Below are positions 17,157-25,207 of a DNA stretch of 40,258 nucleotides, piece after piece (positions within the stretch are counted from its first letter, which is position 1; every line of letters begins with the position of its first letter). The stretch covers positions 1-40,258 of the forward strand of contig CALZHQ010000052.1 of assembly GCA_945787295.1 (NCBI GenBank). Reading direction: 5' to 3'. Origin of the DNA: an uncultured Desulfuromonadales bacterium (lineage in GTDB: Bacteria > Desulfobacterota > Desulfuromonadia > Desulfuromonadales > Geopsychrobacteraceae). The translations under genes and the position numbers were made by a program. The notes beneath the pieces were generated by a model. It was not told the origin of the DNA. It made no database searches and was given only the letters and a program-made list of their open reading frames with translations.

Positions 17157-17191
17157 AAATCCTCTGTAACCGAGCCCTAAACACACGAACA

Positions 17192-17218
17192 GGCTCTGCC
17201 CCCGAAAGGGACAGAGCC
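17192..17218 (-). terminator. Hairpin between pstS and pstC (attenuator or mRNA stabiliser)
   Basis: Arms GGCTCTG and CAGAGCC with further G/C pairing (TCCC with GGGG) around a short TTTC loop. It lies 31 bases after the pstS stop. Only a weak U-tract follows (TGTTCGTGTGTTT). This fits partial termination or 3'-end protection that keeps pstS transcript above the permease genes, as is common when the binding protein comes first. Confidence 0.6.
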
Positions 17219-17249
17219 GTTCATTTTGCAACCTTAAACCGGTATCTGC

Positions 17250-18236
17250 TTAGTCAAGCAAGGCCAGCTGCTTCTCAGCCACTTCTGCGGTCAGCGGCAG
17301 GTAACCATCCTTGACGACGATTTCCTGGCCTTCCTTCGACAGGGCGAACTTCAGGAATTCCTTGACCAGGGTCGGCAGCGGCTTGTTCGGCTCTTTGGCA
17401 ACGTAGATGTAGAGCAGACGACCAAGAGGATACTTGCCTTTAAGGACGTTTTCGTAGTTCGGCTCGTACTGCTGATCGCCATCCTTCTTACCCAGAGCGA
17501 TCGCCTTGACCCCGGAGGTCTTGTAACCGATACCGGAGTAACCGACGCCACCTTTGTCTTCGGTGACACCGAGGACCACCGAGGCACTACCCGGCTGCTC
17601 TTTGACAGTGTCCTTGTAGTCACCCTTAAACAGGGCCTTTTTCTTGAAGTAACCGTAGGTTCCGGACGCCGAGTTGCGACCATAGAGGCTGACCGGCTTG
17701 TTGGCCCACTCACCGCTCAGGCCGAGCTGACCCCAGGTGATGACATCAGCAGCAGCGCCGCCCTTGCGGTTCTTGGAGAAGAGGGCATCAACCTGCTGCA
17801 GGGAGAGACCATCGATCGGGTTGTCCTTGTTGATAAAGACAGCCAGGGAATCGAGAGCCACACCGATGGCGGTCGGCTTGTAACCGAACTTGCCTTCGAA
17901 CTTCTGCGCTTCCTTCTTCTTCATCTTGCGCGACATGGGACCGAGCTGACTGGTGCCTTCGATCAGGGCCGGAGGAGCAGTACTGGAGCCTTTGCCCTCA
18001 ATCTGAACGTTGACGTTCGGGTACTTTTTGCGGAAGCCTTCGGCCCAGAAGGTCATCATGTTGTTCAGGGTGTCGGAACCGACACTGTTGAGGTTGCCGG
18101 CAACGCCTTGAACTTTAACGTAATCGCTCAGGTTGACATCGACCTTCACCGGACCGGCAAAACTGGCAACAGCCAGCCCTAGAATCAGCACCCAGGTGCA
18201 GGCTGTAACAATGAGTAGTTTGGCAGAAATCTTCAT
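17250..18236 (-). CDS. pstS: PstS, periplasmic phosphate-binding protein
   Basis: A 328-residue exported protein with a signal peptide ([13 protein letters not shown], cleavage near residue 27). The phosphate-binding motifs are visible: [12 protein letters not shown] near the N-terminus, [25 protein letters not shown], and [13 protein letters not shown]. It captures phosphate for PstCAB. The ribosome site AAGGAGAAC precedes the ATG. Two arrays of 11-bp-spaced CTAACA-like repeats lie upstream (18330-18369 and 18442-18470), marking a Pho-controlled promoter. It is the first gene of the pst operon and follows phoR by 257 bp. Confidence 0.95.
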   Translation of the reverse strand: MKISAKLLIVTACTWVLILGLAVASFAGPVKVDVNLSDYVKVQGVAGNLNSVGSDTLNNMMTFWAEGFRKKYPNVNVQIEGKGSSTAPPALIEGTSQLGPMSRKMKKKEAQKFEGKFGYKPTAIGVALDSLAVFINKDNPIDGLSLQQVDALFSKNRKGGAAADVITWGQLGLSGEWANKPVSLYGRNSASGTYGYFKKKALFKGDYKDTVKEQPGSASVVLGVTEDKGGVGYSGIGYKTSGVKAIALGKKDGDQQYEPNYENVLKGKYPLGRLLYIYVAKEPNKPLPTLVKEFLKFALSKEGQEIVVKDGYLPLTAEVAEKQLALLD

Positions 18237-18329
18237 CTTACTTGTTCTCCTTAATCCAAGGTTGAATTCTGATGCTCTTGCGCATCACTGTTTTCACACA
18301 TCGAAATCTGCGCCAATCATCGGCCGCTT

Positions 18330-18369
18330 TTGTTAGCGACCGGTTAGCGCATTGTCAAAACTTTGTGAA
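18330..18369 (-). promoter_or_regulatory. Four-unit Pho box array upstream of pstS
   Basis: Read on the coding (minus) strand: TTCACAA, TTGACAA, CTAACCG, CTAACAA, each 7 bases with 4-base spacers (exact 11-bp period; plus-strand starts 18363, 18352, 18341, 18330). An 11-bp period of direct repeats is the mark of PhoB/PhoP-type OmpR-family binding sites; the units resemble the TTAACA-like repeats bound by Bacillus PhoP as much as the CTGTCAT of E. coli. It ends 93 bp before the pstS start. Confidence 0.72.
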
Positions 18370-18441
18370 AACAGAGCCTTGGAAAAACAAAAAATCGAGC
18401 CGCAATGACTGAGCTCATGCGATTTTAACCGTAGGGAGGAA

Positions 18442-18470
18442 GTGTTAGGGTTCTGTTAGTGCTTGGTTAG
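18442..18470 (-). promoter_or_regulatory. Three-unit Pho box array, distal to pstS
   Basis: On the minus strand: CTAACCA, CTAACAG, CTAACAC with 4-base spacers (plus-strand starts 18464, 18453, 18442; exact 11-bp period). It sits about 205 bp before pstS and 24 bp after the phoR stop. It may be an upstream activating site for pstS or serve a separate start. Confidence 0.68.
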
Positions 18471-18493
18471 ATACTGATGAGACGTCAGATGAG

Positions 18494-20311
18494 CTAAACA
18501 GGCAGGCTGATAATAAAGATGCTGCCTTCACCAGGGGTACTCTGAACAGACACATCCCCTTTATGCACCTGAACGATATGTTTGACGATCGCCAATCCCA
18601 GACCGGTCCCGCCGATGGCCCGGCTGCGCGCGGCATCGACCCGATAGAAGCGCTCGAACAGGCGGGGCAGATGTTCTATGGCGATACCGAGGCCACGGTC
18701 CTGAATCTTGACCAGGATCCGGTTGTTCTCCTGCCAACCTTCGATGATCACCTGACTCTGCGCATCACTGTACTTGATGGCATTATCGAGCAGATTGACA
18801 ACGGCCTGTTCCAACAATGGAGCATTGACCCAAGCTTGAAGTTGCTCCGGGCAGAAAAGATTGACTTCTACCTGTCGCGCCTGGGCTGTAGAGGCGCAGG
18901 TCAAACGGGCAGATTCGAGAATCGGCAACAGCAGCTCCTGCTGACGAACAATTTCCGTCGACTCCGCGTCCCGCTCCAGGCGTGACAAAGCAAGTAAATC
19001 TTCGATGATGGCGTTGAGCCGTTCCGATTGCCGGGCGATTATTTCCAGGAAATGCTGGGCGCTTTCCGCCTCTTCCAAGGCTCCGTCACGCAAGGTCTCA
19101 ACCGAACCCTTGATGGCGGTAATCGGTGTTTTCAATTCGTGAGAAACATTGGCGACAAAATCACGTCGCAATGTCTCCAGCCGCCGCAAGCGGGTGACAT
19201 CATGCGCAACCACCAGCGCACCGATATTCTGCCCGTCAGCGCCACGCAAAGGGGTGCCGTGCGCCTGCAGGCAACGTTCTTCCCCCTGGTGCAATAAGGT
19301 CATATCGGTCTCTATGCTGATTTCGCTCTCCAGGGCCCGAACAATAAATTTCTGCAACTCCGGCTTGCGGATCATCTCCTGAATACTGCGGCCGGCAGCA
19401 CTTTCGACATCGATACCGAGCAGAGTCCCCGCGGCCTGGTTGATGCGAATGATCTTCTCGGTATTATCGACGGCAAACACCCCTTCGATCATACTGGCCA
19501 GGACCGCCTCCTGCTCGTTGCGTTGCCGCACCACGGTCTGAATCCGGTCATCGAGCTGTGCCGCCATCTGGTTCATGGCATCCGCCAGGCCGCCCAGTTC
19601 TTCACCCTGATAAACTGGCAGCCGCCGATCCAGCTCGCCGCGCGCAAATCGCTCAGCCCCCTGCTTCATTTCACCGAGCGGCCGGCTGATGCGGCGTGAC
19701 ATCCAGAGACTGACCAGGCCGGCGACCAGAGCAATCACCAAACCGCTGTTGACGATCTGGAACAGCACAGATTTCAGGGTTTGATCGATCCTGTTGACGA
19801 TCTGGAACAGCACAGATTTCAGGGTTTGATCGATCCGTGAAATCGGCAGGGCGGTCCGCACACAACCAATCACCCGCTCGGCCATCATCACCGGCAGCGC
19901 GACATACATCATTTCCCGTTGCAAGGTGTTGCTGTAGCGGGACGCAGTCCCGACACGACCTGCCATCGCCTGCTGGATTTCCGGACGATTGCCGTGATTA
20001 TCCATCCGCTGGATATTTTCTTCAGAATCGCCAACCACCCGGCCGTCGGGCAAGATAATGGTTACCCTGGTCCCCGACTGTTGGCCAAGGTCTTTGCTGA
20101 GAAAATCGAGGGCAGAATAATCTGCAATGGTCAGATTAGCCCTGGCCTGGCCAAGCACTAAGCGAGCCTGGGCCTCAAGCCCCGCACGGATTTCCTGACG
20201 ATAAAAGTTGTCAAGAGTATCGGTAAAAATCCAGGAGACCGCCAGCAAGGCTATCAGGATGATCAATAAAAAAGGCGGGAATATCTGCCAGATGAGGCGT
20301 CTGCGGCGCAT
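18494..20311 (-). CDS. phoR: PhoR, phosphate sensor histidine kinase (with internal 15-residue duplication)
   Basis: A 605-residue membrane kinase. Order: TM1 (about 9-30), periplasmic domain (31-188), TM2 (about 189-206), HAMP (207-260), PAS (about 265-375), HisKA with FVANVSHELKTPITAIKG (His391), and HATPase with N-box VVNLLDNAIKYSD and G-boxes QDRGLGI and GGTGLGLAI. The catalytic parts are intact. Residues 159-173 (RIDQTLKSVLFQIVN) are repeated exactly as 174-188, caused by a 45-bp tandem duplication; this lengthens the helix that leads into TM2 and could change signalling. It follows phoB by 9 bp and is the second gene of that operon. It normally phosphorylates PhoB; here the partner is broken. 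Confidence 0.92.
   Translation of the reverse strand: MRRRRLIWQIFPPFLLIILIALLAVSWIFTDTLDNFYRQEIRAGLEAQARLVLGQARANLTIADYSALDFLSKDLGQQSGTRVTIILPDGRVVGDSEENIQRMDNHGNRPEIQQAMAGRVGTASRYSNTLQREMMYVALPVMMAERVIGCVRTALPISRIDQTLKSVLFQIVNRIDQTLKSVLFQIVNSGLVIALVAGLVSLWMSRRISRPLGEMKQGAERFARGELDRRLPVYQGEELGGLADAMNQMAAQLDDRIQTVVRQRNEQEAVLASMIEGVFAVDNTEKIIRINQAAGTLLGIDVESAAGRSIQEMIRKPELQKFIVRALESEISIETDMTLLHQGEERCLQAHGTPLRGADGQNIGALVVAHDVTRLRRLETLRRDFVANVSHELKTPITAIKGSVETLRDGALEEAESAQHFLEIIARQSERLNAIIEDLLALSRLERDAESTEIVRQQELLLPILESARLTCASTAQARQVEVNLFCPEQLQAWVNAPLLEQAVVNLLDNAIKYSDAQSQVIIEGWQENNRILVKIQDRGLGIAIEHLPRLFERFYRVDAARSRAIGGTGLGLAIVKHIVQVHKGDVSVQSTPGEGSIFIISLPV
19746..19835. repeat. Exact 45-bp tandem duplication inside phoR
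   Basis: Two identical 45-bp units (19746-19790 and 19791-19835), each beginning CTGTTGACGATCTGGAACAG on the plus strand. The unit is a multiple of three, so the frame is kept. No mismatch between the units was seen, which suggests a recent event or an assembly artefact. Confidence 0.95.
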
Positions 20312-20320
20312 GAAAACCAG

Positions 20321-20951
20321 CTATTCCCGGAACCGGTAACCAACCCCGCGGACGGTCTCGATATATTCGCCACAGGATCCGAGTTTCTTTCGCAAGCCGA
20401 CTATCTGCACATCGACCGAGCGATCGGTCACGGCATAGCCTTCACCATGGACCGCATCGACGATCTGATTGCGGGTAAAGACCCAACCAGGCCGTGCAGC
20501 CAGCTTGCTCAGCAATTTGAATTCGGTCACCGTCAAGCGAACCTCCTTTCCGGCGGCCAACACCCGGTTGCGCCCCATATCAATGGTCAGGTTGCGGACA
20601 CTGATCGTCTCCTCCTCCGAGTCTTGTACATCTGCCGTCTTACGGCGCAACACCGCTTTAATGCGGGCTAACAGCACCTGGGGGCTGAATGGCTTCGGCA
20701 GATAGTCATCCGCACCCAACTCCAGGCCGGCAACGATATCTTCCTCTTCCCCCTTGGCGGTCAACATGACGATCGCCACATCGCTCAACTTCTGATTGGT
20801 ACGCCTCCGGCATAAACTGCGCAGCCTTCTGCAGCCCCTCCTCACCGCTGGTCGCGGTGTCAACCGCGTAGCCGGCCTTTACCAGATTGTAGTGAATCAA
20901 CGCGATGATATCTTCTTCGTCTTCAATAACCAGTATCTTAGTTCTACCCAT
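20321..20951 (-). pseudogene. phoB: PhoB response regulator, disrupted by a frameshifting deletion in the receiver domain
   Basis: The N-terminal frame from ATG 20951 reads MGRTKILVIEDEEDIIALIH (acidic pocket present) up to AAQFMPEA, then runs into nonsense. A second frame resumes with RTNQKLSDVAIVMLTAKGEE, continues through GADDYLPKPFSP (Lys present) and the complete winged-helix DNA-binding domain (RVLAAGKEVRLTVTEFKLL, then TDRSVDVQIVGLRKKLG), and ends at 20321. Compared with normal PhoB, about 22-25 residues are missing at the junction (near 20798-20806), including the stretch with the phospho-acceptor Asp (LLDLMLP in relatives). So the protein is both frameshifted and lacks the phosphorylation site. 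A good ribosome site (GAGAGGG) and Pho boxes are still present upstream. The C-terminal DNA-binding part might be made from an internal start; this is not shown. A sequencing or assembly error is possible. Confidence 0.85.
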
Positions 20952-20992
20952 GGGCCCTCTCGATTTTAGTATCGACCCAAAATATAGCCCAA

Positions 20993-21021
20993 TTGTTAGA
21001 CTTTTGTTAGTTTGTTGGTCG
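20993..21021 (-). promoter_or_regulatory. Pho box array and promoter of phoBR
   Basis: On the minus strand: CGACCAA (weak), CTAACAA, CTAACAA with 4-base spacers (plus-strand starts 21015, 21004, 20993). A TATATT box follows seven bases after the last unit, and the phoB start is 41 bases downstream. This matches a promoter in which the activator site replaces the -35 box, and implies autoregulation of phoBR. Confidence 0.72.
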
Positions 21022-21100
21022 AAAAATCAGGCCCTGTTTGCATGTTTTGTTGCTTTGAAGGATTTTAAGTTTTGCGATTAATATATAGGTGGGAAAATGA

Positions 21101-21325
21101 CTAGTGTTCAGTTTTCTGATCTTCTTCGAGGAACGATTTAACTTTTCGGGATACAAAAATGGGCAGATAGGTGCGAATGCAGGCATCGGCAATAAGTGGT
21201 TCAAGGGTTTCAAGGTAATTCTTGCGAATCAGTTCAGACTGGGCAGGATACTCAGTGCAGAGACGGGAGATTGCCTCTTCGTGCTGGCTCTGTTCGATAT
21301 CGTCTTGAAAAAGATTCTGTTGCAT
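21101..21325 (-). CDS. Small DUF3562-like protein in the Pho region
   Basis: A 74-residue soluble helical protein: MQQNLFQDDIEQSQHEEAIS at the start, then a segment YLETLEPLIADACIRTYLPIFVSRKVKSFL that resembles the C-terminal signature of DUF3562 (acidic 'Y..EL..L...A.V..Y', then a 'SR.VR..L' end). The family match is by eye and tentative. AAAGGGG lies 9-10 bases before the ATG. A four-unit array of Pho-box-like repeats ends 38 bases upstream with a TATTTA-like box between, so it is probably induced by phosphate starvation. It is transcribed away from the hybrid kinase gene. Function unknown. Confidence 0.6.
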   Translation of the reverse strand: MQQNLFQDDIEQSQHEEAISRLCTEYPAQSELIRKNYLETLEPLIADACIRTYLPIFVSRKVKSFLEEDQKTEH

Positions 21326-21363
21326 AAAAGATATCCCCTTTGCACTGTTAAATATTTTTTAGC

Positions 21364-21403
21364 ATGTCATATAATTGTTAGCCTTTTGTTAGAGATTGAT
21401 TAA
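21364..21403 (-). promoter_or_regulatory. Four-unit Pho box array upstream of the DUF3562-like gene
   Basis: On the minus strand: TTAATCA, CTAACAA, CTAACAA, ATGACAT, each separated by 4 bases (plus-strand starts 21397, 21386, 21375, 21364; exact 11-bp period). The two central units are identical to those before phoB. The array lies 38-78 bp before the small gene's ATG. Confidence 0.7.
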
Positions 21404-21649
21404 AGCATACAAGTTCTGTAAATCTCCCCAACATTGAACTTCCGCCTAAACATGGCCTCCTGTTAGTTACTCCATACATTTTGCCCTGCAATAAATGAAA
21501 CGAGTCTGGTCAAGTGAAAATGACAGATTCTGTTGTATGTGTGCATGTTGAGGATTGCTTGCAGGAAACTCATTGATCGCTAATCACCCCTTAACGTGAT
21601 CGTCTCAATGTGGGTTGCCAACCTGATTGATATCTAAAGAGAGGGATAT

Positions 21650-22828
21650 ATGGGGCAAATCGAAGTGGTGCCGGCAGAACAAGAGAGAGCTAAACAGCGC
21701 GCATTTAAGGTCATCAGTGAGGGTTGTGGCAAAATTCTGATCGTCGAAGATGAAAATGAACTGGCTGAAGTGCTCGAATTCAACCTGCTACGGACTGGGT
21801 TCGACGTGCTGATAGCAACAGATGGCCTGGAAGCTTGTCGGCTGATCGGTAAGGAGAAGCCGGATCTGATTCTGCTTGATCTGATGTTACCGCTACTTGA
21901 TGGTTGGGAGATCTGTCGGATGGTGCGTGCGCACCATGATCAGCTGGTCGCCAAGACTCCGATTATCATGCTCAGTGCACTCGGATCTTCAGATGATCGA
22001 ATCAAGGGTTATGGCCTTGGCGCCGATCATTATCTTCCAAAACCTTACTTTATTAAAGAGATCATTATTAAGTCGCAGCAATTGATTCGGCAACGACGAG
22101 AATTCGTACAATTGTCGGAACAGGTAAGTTCTCAGAAGAGCAGAAACGAGCTGCAGGATCAGTGGTCACAGGCGCTTTTTCACGAATTACGTAACCAGTT
22201 GACAGTGATCTCCGGAATGGCTGAGCACATTCAGAGTTCGACCAGCGAACTGCCACATGAACGATCTGTACAATTTGCCGGACAGATCGCCAATAGTACA
22301 AATTTCCTCGGAGCAATCGCCGAGAATTACCTGTTTATCCGACAGTTTGAAAACGAGCCCGGGCATTTAAATACGGAACCGATTATCCTCAAAGATCTTC
22401 TGGCAGAGGCTGCGCAACTGCTTGAACCTCTCGCCGTGAAAAAGGCTTGTGATCTGGAAATTATCTGTCCAGACGAGGTAATTCTCAATCTGCACTCGAC
22501 CGGATTGAAGCTTATTATCACCAACCTGCTTGATAACGCTCTGAAATACTCTCAAGTGGATGGCCATGTCAGCTTGTCGGTTGAAGCCACCGAGTCACAG
22601 ATTATCGTGCAGGTTCAGGATGATGGCCCGGGGATTCCCGTAGAAGAGCACAGCAAGGTTTTTGAGAAATTCTATCGTGGAGCTTCGGTTCGGCATACAA
22701 ACTCGGGCACAGGGCTTGGACTCTACATGGCGCGCATCTTGGCTCAGTCGATGGGAGGAAGTTTGGAATTGGTTGAGAAACAACAACCTGGTTGTTGCTT
22801 AGCACTCAGTTTTCCGAAACAGCCATAG
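21650..22828 (+). CDS. Hybrid receiver-histidine kinase (REC-HisKA-HATPase), cytoplasmic
   Basis: A 392-residue protein with no membrane segment. Residues about 27-145 are a complete receiver domain (ILIVEDENE acidic pair, phospho-acceptor Asp77 in LILLDLMLP, Lys131 in LPKPYF). It is followed by a coiled helix and a HisKA-like segment with FHELRNQLTVISG (His178), then HATPase motifs: N-box ITNLLDNALKYSQ, G1 DDGPGIP, F-box KVFEKFYRG, G2 GTGLGLYMARI. The receiver-first order is typical of proteins that take a phosphoryl group from another kinase and pass a signal onward. The ATG has AGAGAGGG upstream. It stands beside the phosphate genes and is divergent from the DUF3562-like gene, but no Pho box points at it. 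The partner is unknown. Confidence 0.88.
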   Translation: MGQIEVVPAEQERAKQRAFKVISEGCGKILIVEDENELAEVLEFNLLRTGFDVLIATDGLEACRLIGKEKPDLILLDLMLPLLDGWEICRMVRAHHDQLVAKTPIIMLSALGSSDDRIKGYGLGADHYLPKPYFIKEIIIKSQQLIRQRREFVQLSEQVSSQKSRNELQDQWSQALFHELRNQLTVISGMAEHIQSSTSELPHERSVQFAGQIANSTNFLGAIAENYLFIRQFENEPGHLNTEPIILKDLLAEAAQLLEPLAVKKACDLEIICPDEVILNLHSTGLKLIITNLLDNALKYSQVDGHVSLSVEATESQIIVQVQDDGPGIPVEEHSKVFEKFYRGASVRHTNSGTGLGLYMARILAQSMGGSLELVEKQQPGCCLALSFPKQP

Positions 22829-22933
22829 CAACGATTCAGCCCGGACTGGCGAAATAACCGGCCCCACACCTAATCCTAATTTCACCCTCACATCCTCAAA
22901 CAATAATTCCATTGCCAACCAAGAGAGGAAGTC

Positions 22934-23053
22934 ATGGATGCTATTGTTTTTCTTTCAGTAATTGTCATATTCGCTTGTTTCGGAGTCGTTAACTATCGCT
23001 CCACGATAAATAATGCCGCTGATCTTGTTGAAGGCATAAAACGCGCGCTCTAG
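22934..23053 (+). CDS. 39-residue single-pass membrane peptide
   Basis: An open frame MDAIVFLSVIVIFACFGVVN followed by YRSTINNAADLVEGIKRAL. The first 20 residues form one hydrophobic helix and the rest is an amphipathic, slightly basic tail. GAGAGGAAG precedes the ATG at ideal spacing. It lies between the hybrid kinase (105 bp before) and the PsiE-family gene (73 bp after), on the same strand. I do not recognise a family. The ribosome site and peptide design support a real gene, but conservation cannot be checked here. Confidence 0.5.
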   Translation: MDAIVFLSVIVIFACFGVVNYRSTINNAADLVEGIKRAL

Positions 23054-23126
23054 CAGTAAATTATTGCTGGAGCCAGGGCTCTGTTAATTACCCGCAGGAC
23101 CTTTTCAACTCTAGTTAAGGAAGATT

Positions 23127-23582
23127 ATGCTTAAAGAGACAATTAAAGATTTTTCGGGAATCTGCTTTGAAACCCTTTGCCGTGCCTTACTGAGCATGCT
23201 GCTAATTGTCCTACTGGCAGGGATGACCTTCGGCATCGTCCGCGCTGGCCTGGATTTGTTGGCAGAAACCGGACACCTCTTCTCTGGTGGCGATCTGCAC
23301 TCAGCGCTGAGAGACCTGGTCGTCAACGTGTTGATGGTACTGGCGGTGGTTGAACTGTTCCGCACGGTAAAAGCCTACTTTACCGAGGGTCGCCTCAAGG
23401 TGACTTACATTATCGATACCGCTCTTGTGGTAGTTATCACCGAAATAATGGGGTTCTGGTATCGTGAAATCGAGGTGACGAGAGTAGCCCTGGCCATTGC
23501 GTTGGTAGTGGCACTAATGTTCGTACGGATTATGGCGATCCGTTTTTCACCGAAAAGACGGGAACTGATGGATGGGTTGTGA
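23127..23582 (+). CDS. PsiE-family phosphate-starvation-inducible membrane protein
   Basis: A 151-residue integral membrane protein with four hydrophobic helices (about 20-42, 65-85, 97-113, 119-137). The pattern matches the PsiE family (PF06146): 'DLVVNVLMVLAVVELFRTVKAYF' in the second half, the ERLKVTYIIDTALV-like loop (EGRLKVTYIIDTALVV), and a C-terminal basic tail. PsiE proteins are induced by phosphate starvation in E. coli and have no known activity. TAAGGAAG precedes the ATG. Its place beside the pst/pho genes fits the family name. No clear Pho box was seen directly upstream, so it may be cotranscribed with the small peptide. Confidence 0.82.
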   Translation: MLKETIKDFSGICFETLCRALLSMLLIVLLAGMTFGIVRAGLDLLAETGHLFSGGDLHSALRDLVVNVLMVLAVVELFRTVKAYFTEGRLKVTYIIDTALVVVITEIMGFWYREIEVTRVALAIALVVALMFVRIMAIRFSPKRRELMDGL

Positions 23583-23743
23583 CGCGTCGAAGACGCAGAA
23601 GCTGCTCGAACCTTACAGAATGCAGTAGATTGATATACGCCAGACCGATCCCTAAATAGCAAGGCCAGCAATCTAACCATTAATATGCCGAAATTACAGG
23701 GTGAGCATCTATGCAAATCGGAACAACACCCTCTGCCTACAAG

Positions 23744-23775
23744 AAAAGTCCACCCTTTTCAAGGCGGGCCTTTCT
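23744..23775 (-). terminator. Rho-independent terminator downstream of tatC
   Basis: On the minus strand AAAGGCCCGCC pairs with GGGTGGACTTTT through a short TTGAAAA loop (one mismatch and two wobble pairs), followed by TTTTC. It lies about 15 bases after the tatC stop at 23790. Confidence 0.55.
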
Positions 23776-23789
23776 ATCAACTTTCATAC

Positions 23790-24575
23790 TCAGGCCGTCG
23801 GCTCGGCAGCATCCCCTTCTTCGTCCGCTTCATCCTCCTCGACCACCTTCTTCTTACCGAACAGTCGGGCCACGACAATCCCCACTTCGTAGAGAATGAT
23901 GAACGGCAGAGCGATCGAGGTTTGCGAAAAGAGGTCTGGCGGAGTCAGGACCGCGCCCATGACAAAGGCCATCAGCAGGGCGAACTTGCGGTTTTTTGCC
24001 AGCCACTTATGATCGACGATCCCCATCCGGGCGAGGAAGAAAATCACGATCGGCAGCTCAAAAACCAGCCCGAAGGCGATCAGCAGGCGGCTGGCCAGGG
24101 TCAGGTAGGCACCCATCGACAGCATCGCGTTGATACCGCCGACCCCGGTGCCATAAGCAACCAGAAAGGAGAAGACCATCGGAAAGACAAAGGTGAAGCC
24201 GAAATAGGTCCCGCAACCGAAACAGAGGCTGCTGAACAGGACAAAGGGGATGACCATCTTCTTTTCATTGGCATACAGGCCGGGGGCGATAAAGCCCCAG
24301 ACCTGCCAGATGATGATCGGAAAGGCGACCACCAGTCCGGCCAGCGCAGCCACCTTCAGCAGGGTAAAGAAGGGCTCGGTCGCATTTATGAATACCAGCG
24401 AGCTGCCTTCTGGCAGGGCATCACGTACCGGTTGCGAGATCCGCTCGAAGAGCTGTTCAGCAACGCTGTAGCAGCCGAGAAATGCCACCAGCCAGGCGCC
24501 GGAAGCGATCATCAGGCGCTTGCGCAACTCCTCAAGGTGGTTGCCCAAGGGCATGCCAGCAGAGGTTTCAGACAT
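23790..24575 (-). CDS. tatC: TatC, core subunit of the twin-arginine translocase
   Basis: A 261-residue protein with six membrane helices. Family signatures: [12 protein letters not shown] at the N-terminus, the first periplasmic loop with [28 protein letters not shown], and [14 protein letters not shown] before helix 5/6. TatC receives folded, cofactor-bearing precursors with RR signal peptides. The tail is long and acidic ([12 protein letters not shown]), beyond the usual end. It overlaps the tatB stop by 8 bp, so translation is probably coupled. Confidence 0.95.
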   Translation of the reverse strand: MSETSAGMPLGNHLEELRKRLMIASGAWLVAFLGCYSVAEQLFERISQPVRDALPEGSSLVFINATEPFFTLLKVAALAGLVVAFPIIIWQVWGFIAPGLYANEKKMVIPFVLFSSLCFGCGTYFGFTFVFPMVFSFLVAYGTGVGGINAMLSMGAYLTLASRLLIAFGLVFELPIVIFFLARMGIVDHKWLAKNRKFALLMAFVMGAVLTPPDLFSQTSIALPFIILYEVGIVVARLFGKKKVVEEDEADEEGDAAEPTA

Positions 24576-25014
24576 CCTTTTCCTGCTCCTGTGCTTCGGT
24601 CCGGGGTACCGGCGGGACCAGCGGGGCTCCCAGCTCTTCTTCCAGTTGACGCTCTATTTCCGCATCTTCCTCGGCATATTGGGCCTGGGCCAGTTTTGCT
24701 TCGCGAACCTTGTCCGGGATACCTTCCGGCTGCGCTTCTTTTCCCTGCTGATAGGGGCTGGCCTCTTCTTCCGCTACGGGTGTGGTCTGCGGCGGGGTCA
24801 GCTTGCCTTCTTTTTCCAGTTTCTCCCTGGTTTGGCGAACCTCTTCAGCCCGGGTTTCCACCTCGATGGTATTTTTAAGCTCGTTGGTCGCCCGCTTGAA
24901 CTCGGCAAAGCCCTTGCCCAAAGACCGGGCCAGATCGGGGAGTTTTTTCGGTCCCAGCACAATCAGCGCCAGCCCGGCGATCAACAGCATTTCCGTCATT
25001 CCGATTCCGAACAT
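24568..25014 (-). CDS. tatB: TatB-like protein of the twin-arginine translocase
   Basis: A 148-residue protein: one short N-terminal helix ([17 protein letters not shown]) with the Gly-Pro hinge and [18 protein letters not shown] amphipathic helix, followed by a long charged tail rich in Glu, Gln and Pro. The N-terminal Glu in the membrane helix and the long tail favour TatB over TatA, but the two are hard to tell apart by eye. It precedes and overlaps tatC. It is divergent from nadA. Confidence 0.87.
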   Translation of the reverse strand: MFGIGMTEMLLIAGLALIVLGPKKLPDLARSLGKGFAEFKRATNELKNTIEVETRAEEVRQTREKLEKEGKLTPPQTTPVAEEEASPYQQGKEAQPEGIPDKVREAKLAQAQYAEEDAEIERQLEEELGAPLVPPVPRTEAQEQEKDV

Positions 25015-25135
25015 CTATCTATTATCCTCTCCCCCGGTTATCATTCTCGTTAGAGGCGTAAATATTCCGCCTGTCAACCCGGCGAGAATAGCCCCTTCAA
25101 TAGTCACTGTCAAGCTCTCACAGGGGGTGAAAAGA

Positions 25136-25164
25136 TTGACAGAACAAGGGGTTTTGTCTAGTAT
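25136..25164 (+). promoter_or_regulatory. Sigma-70-type promoter of nadA
   Basis: TTGACA (25136-25141, perfect), a 17-bp spacer, and TAGTAT (25159-25164, four of six). The start would be near 25171, giving a leader of about 37 bases to the ATG at 25208. No NAD-repressor palindrome was recognised. Confidence 0.7.
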
Positions 25165-25207
25165 GCGGGCTCCCTTTCGTATACATGGAGAGAAGTGAGA
25201 CAGTCAG

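Noticed and set aside
20321..20863. A stand-alone 180-residue winged-helix regulator starting at 20863
   Set aside because: Its first 25 or so residues are out-of-frame phoB sequence (Arg-rich nonsense), so this is the 3' part of the broken phoB rather than a separate gene.
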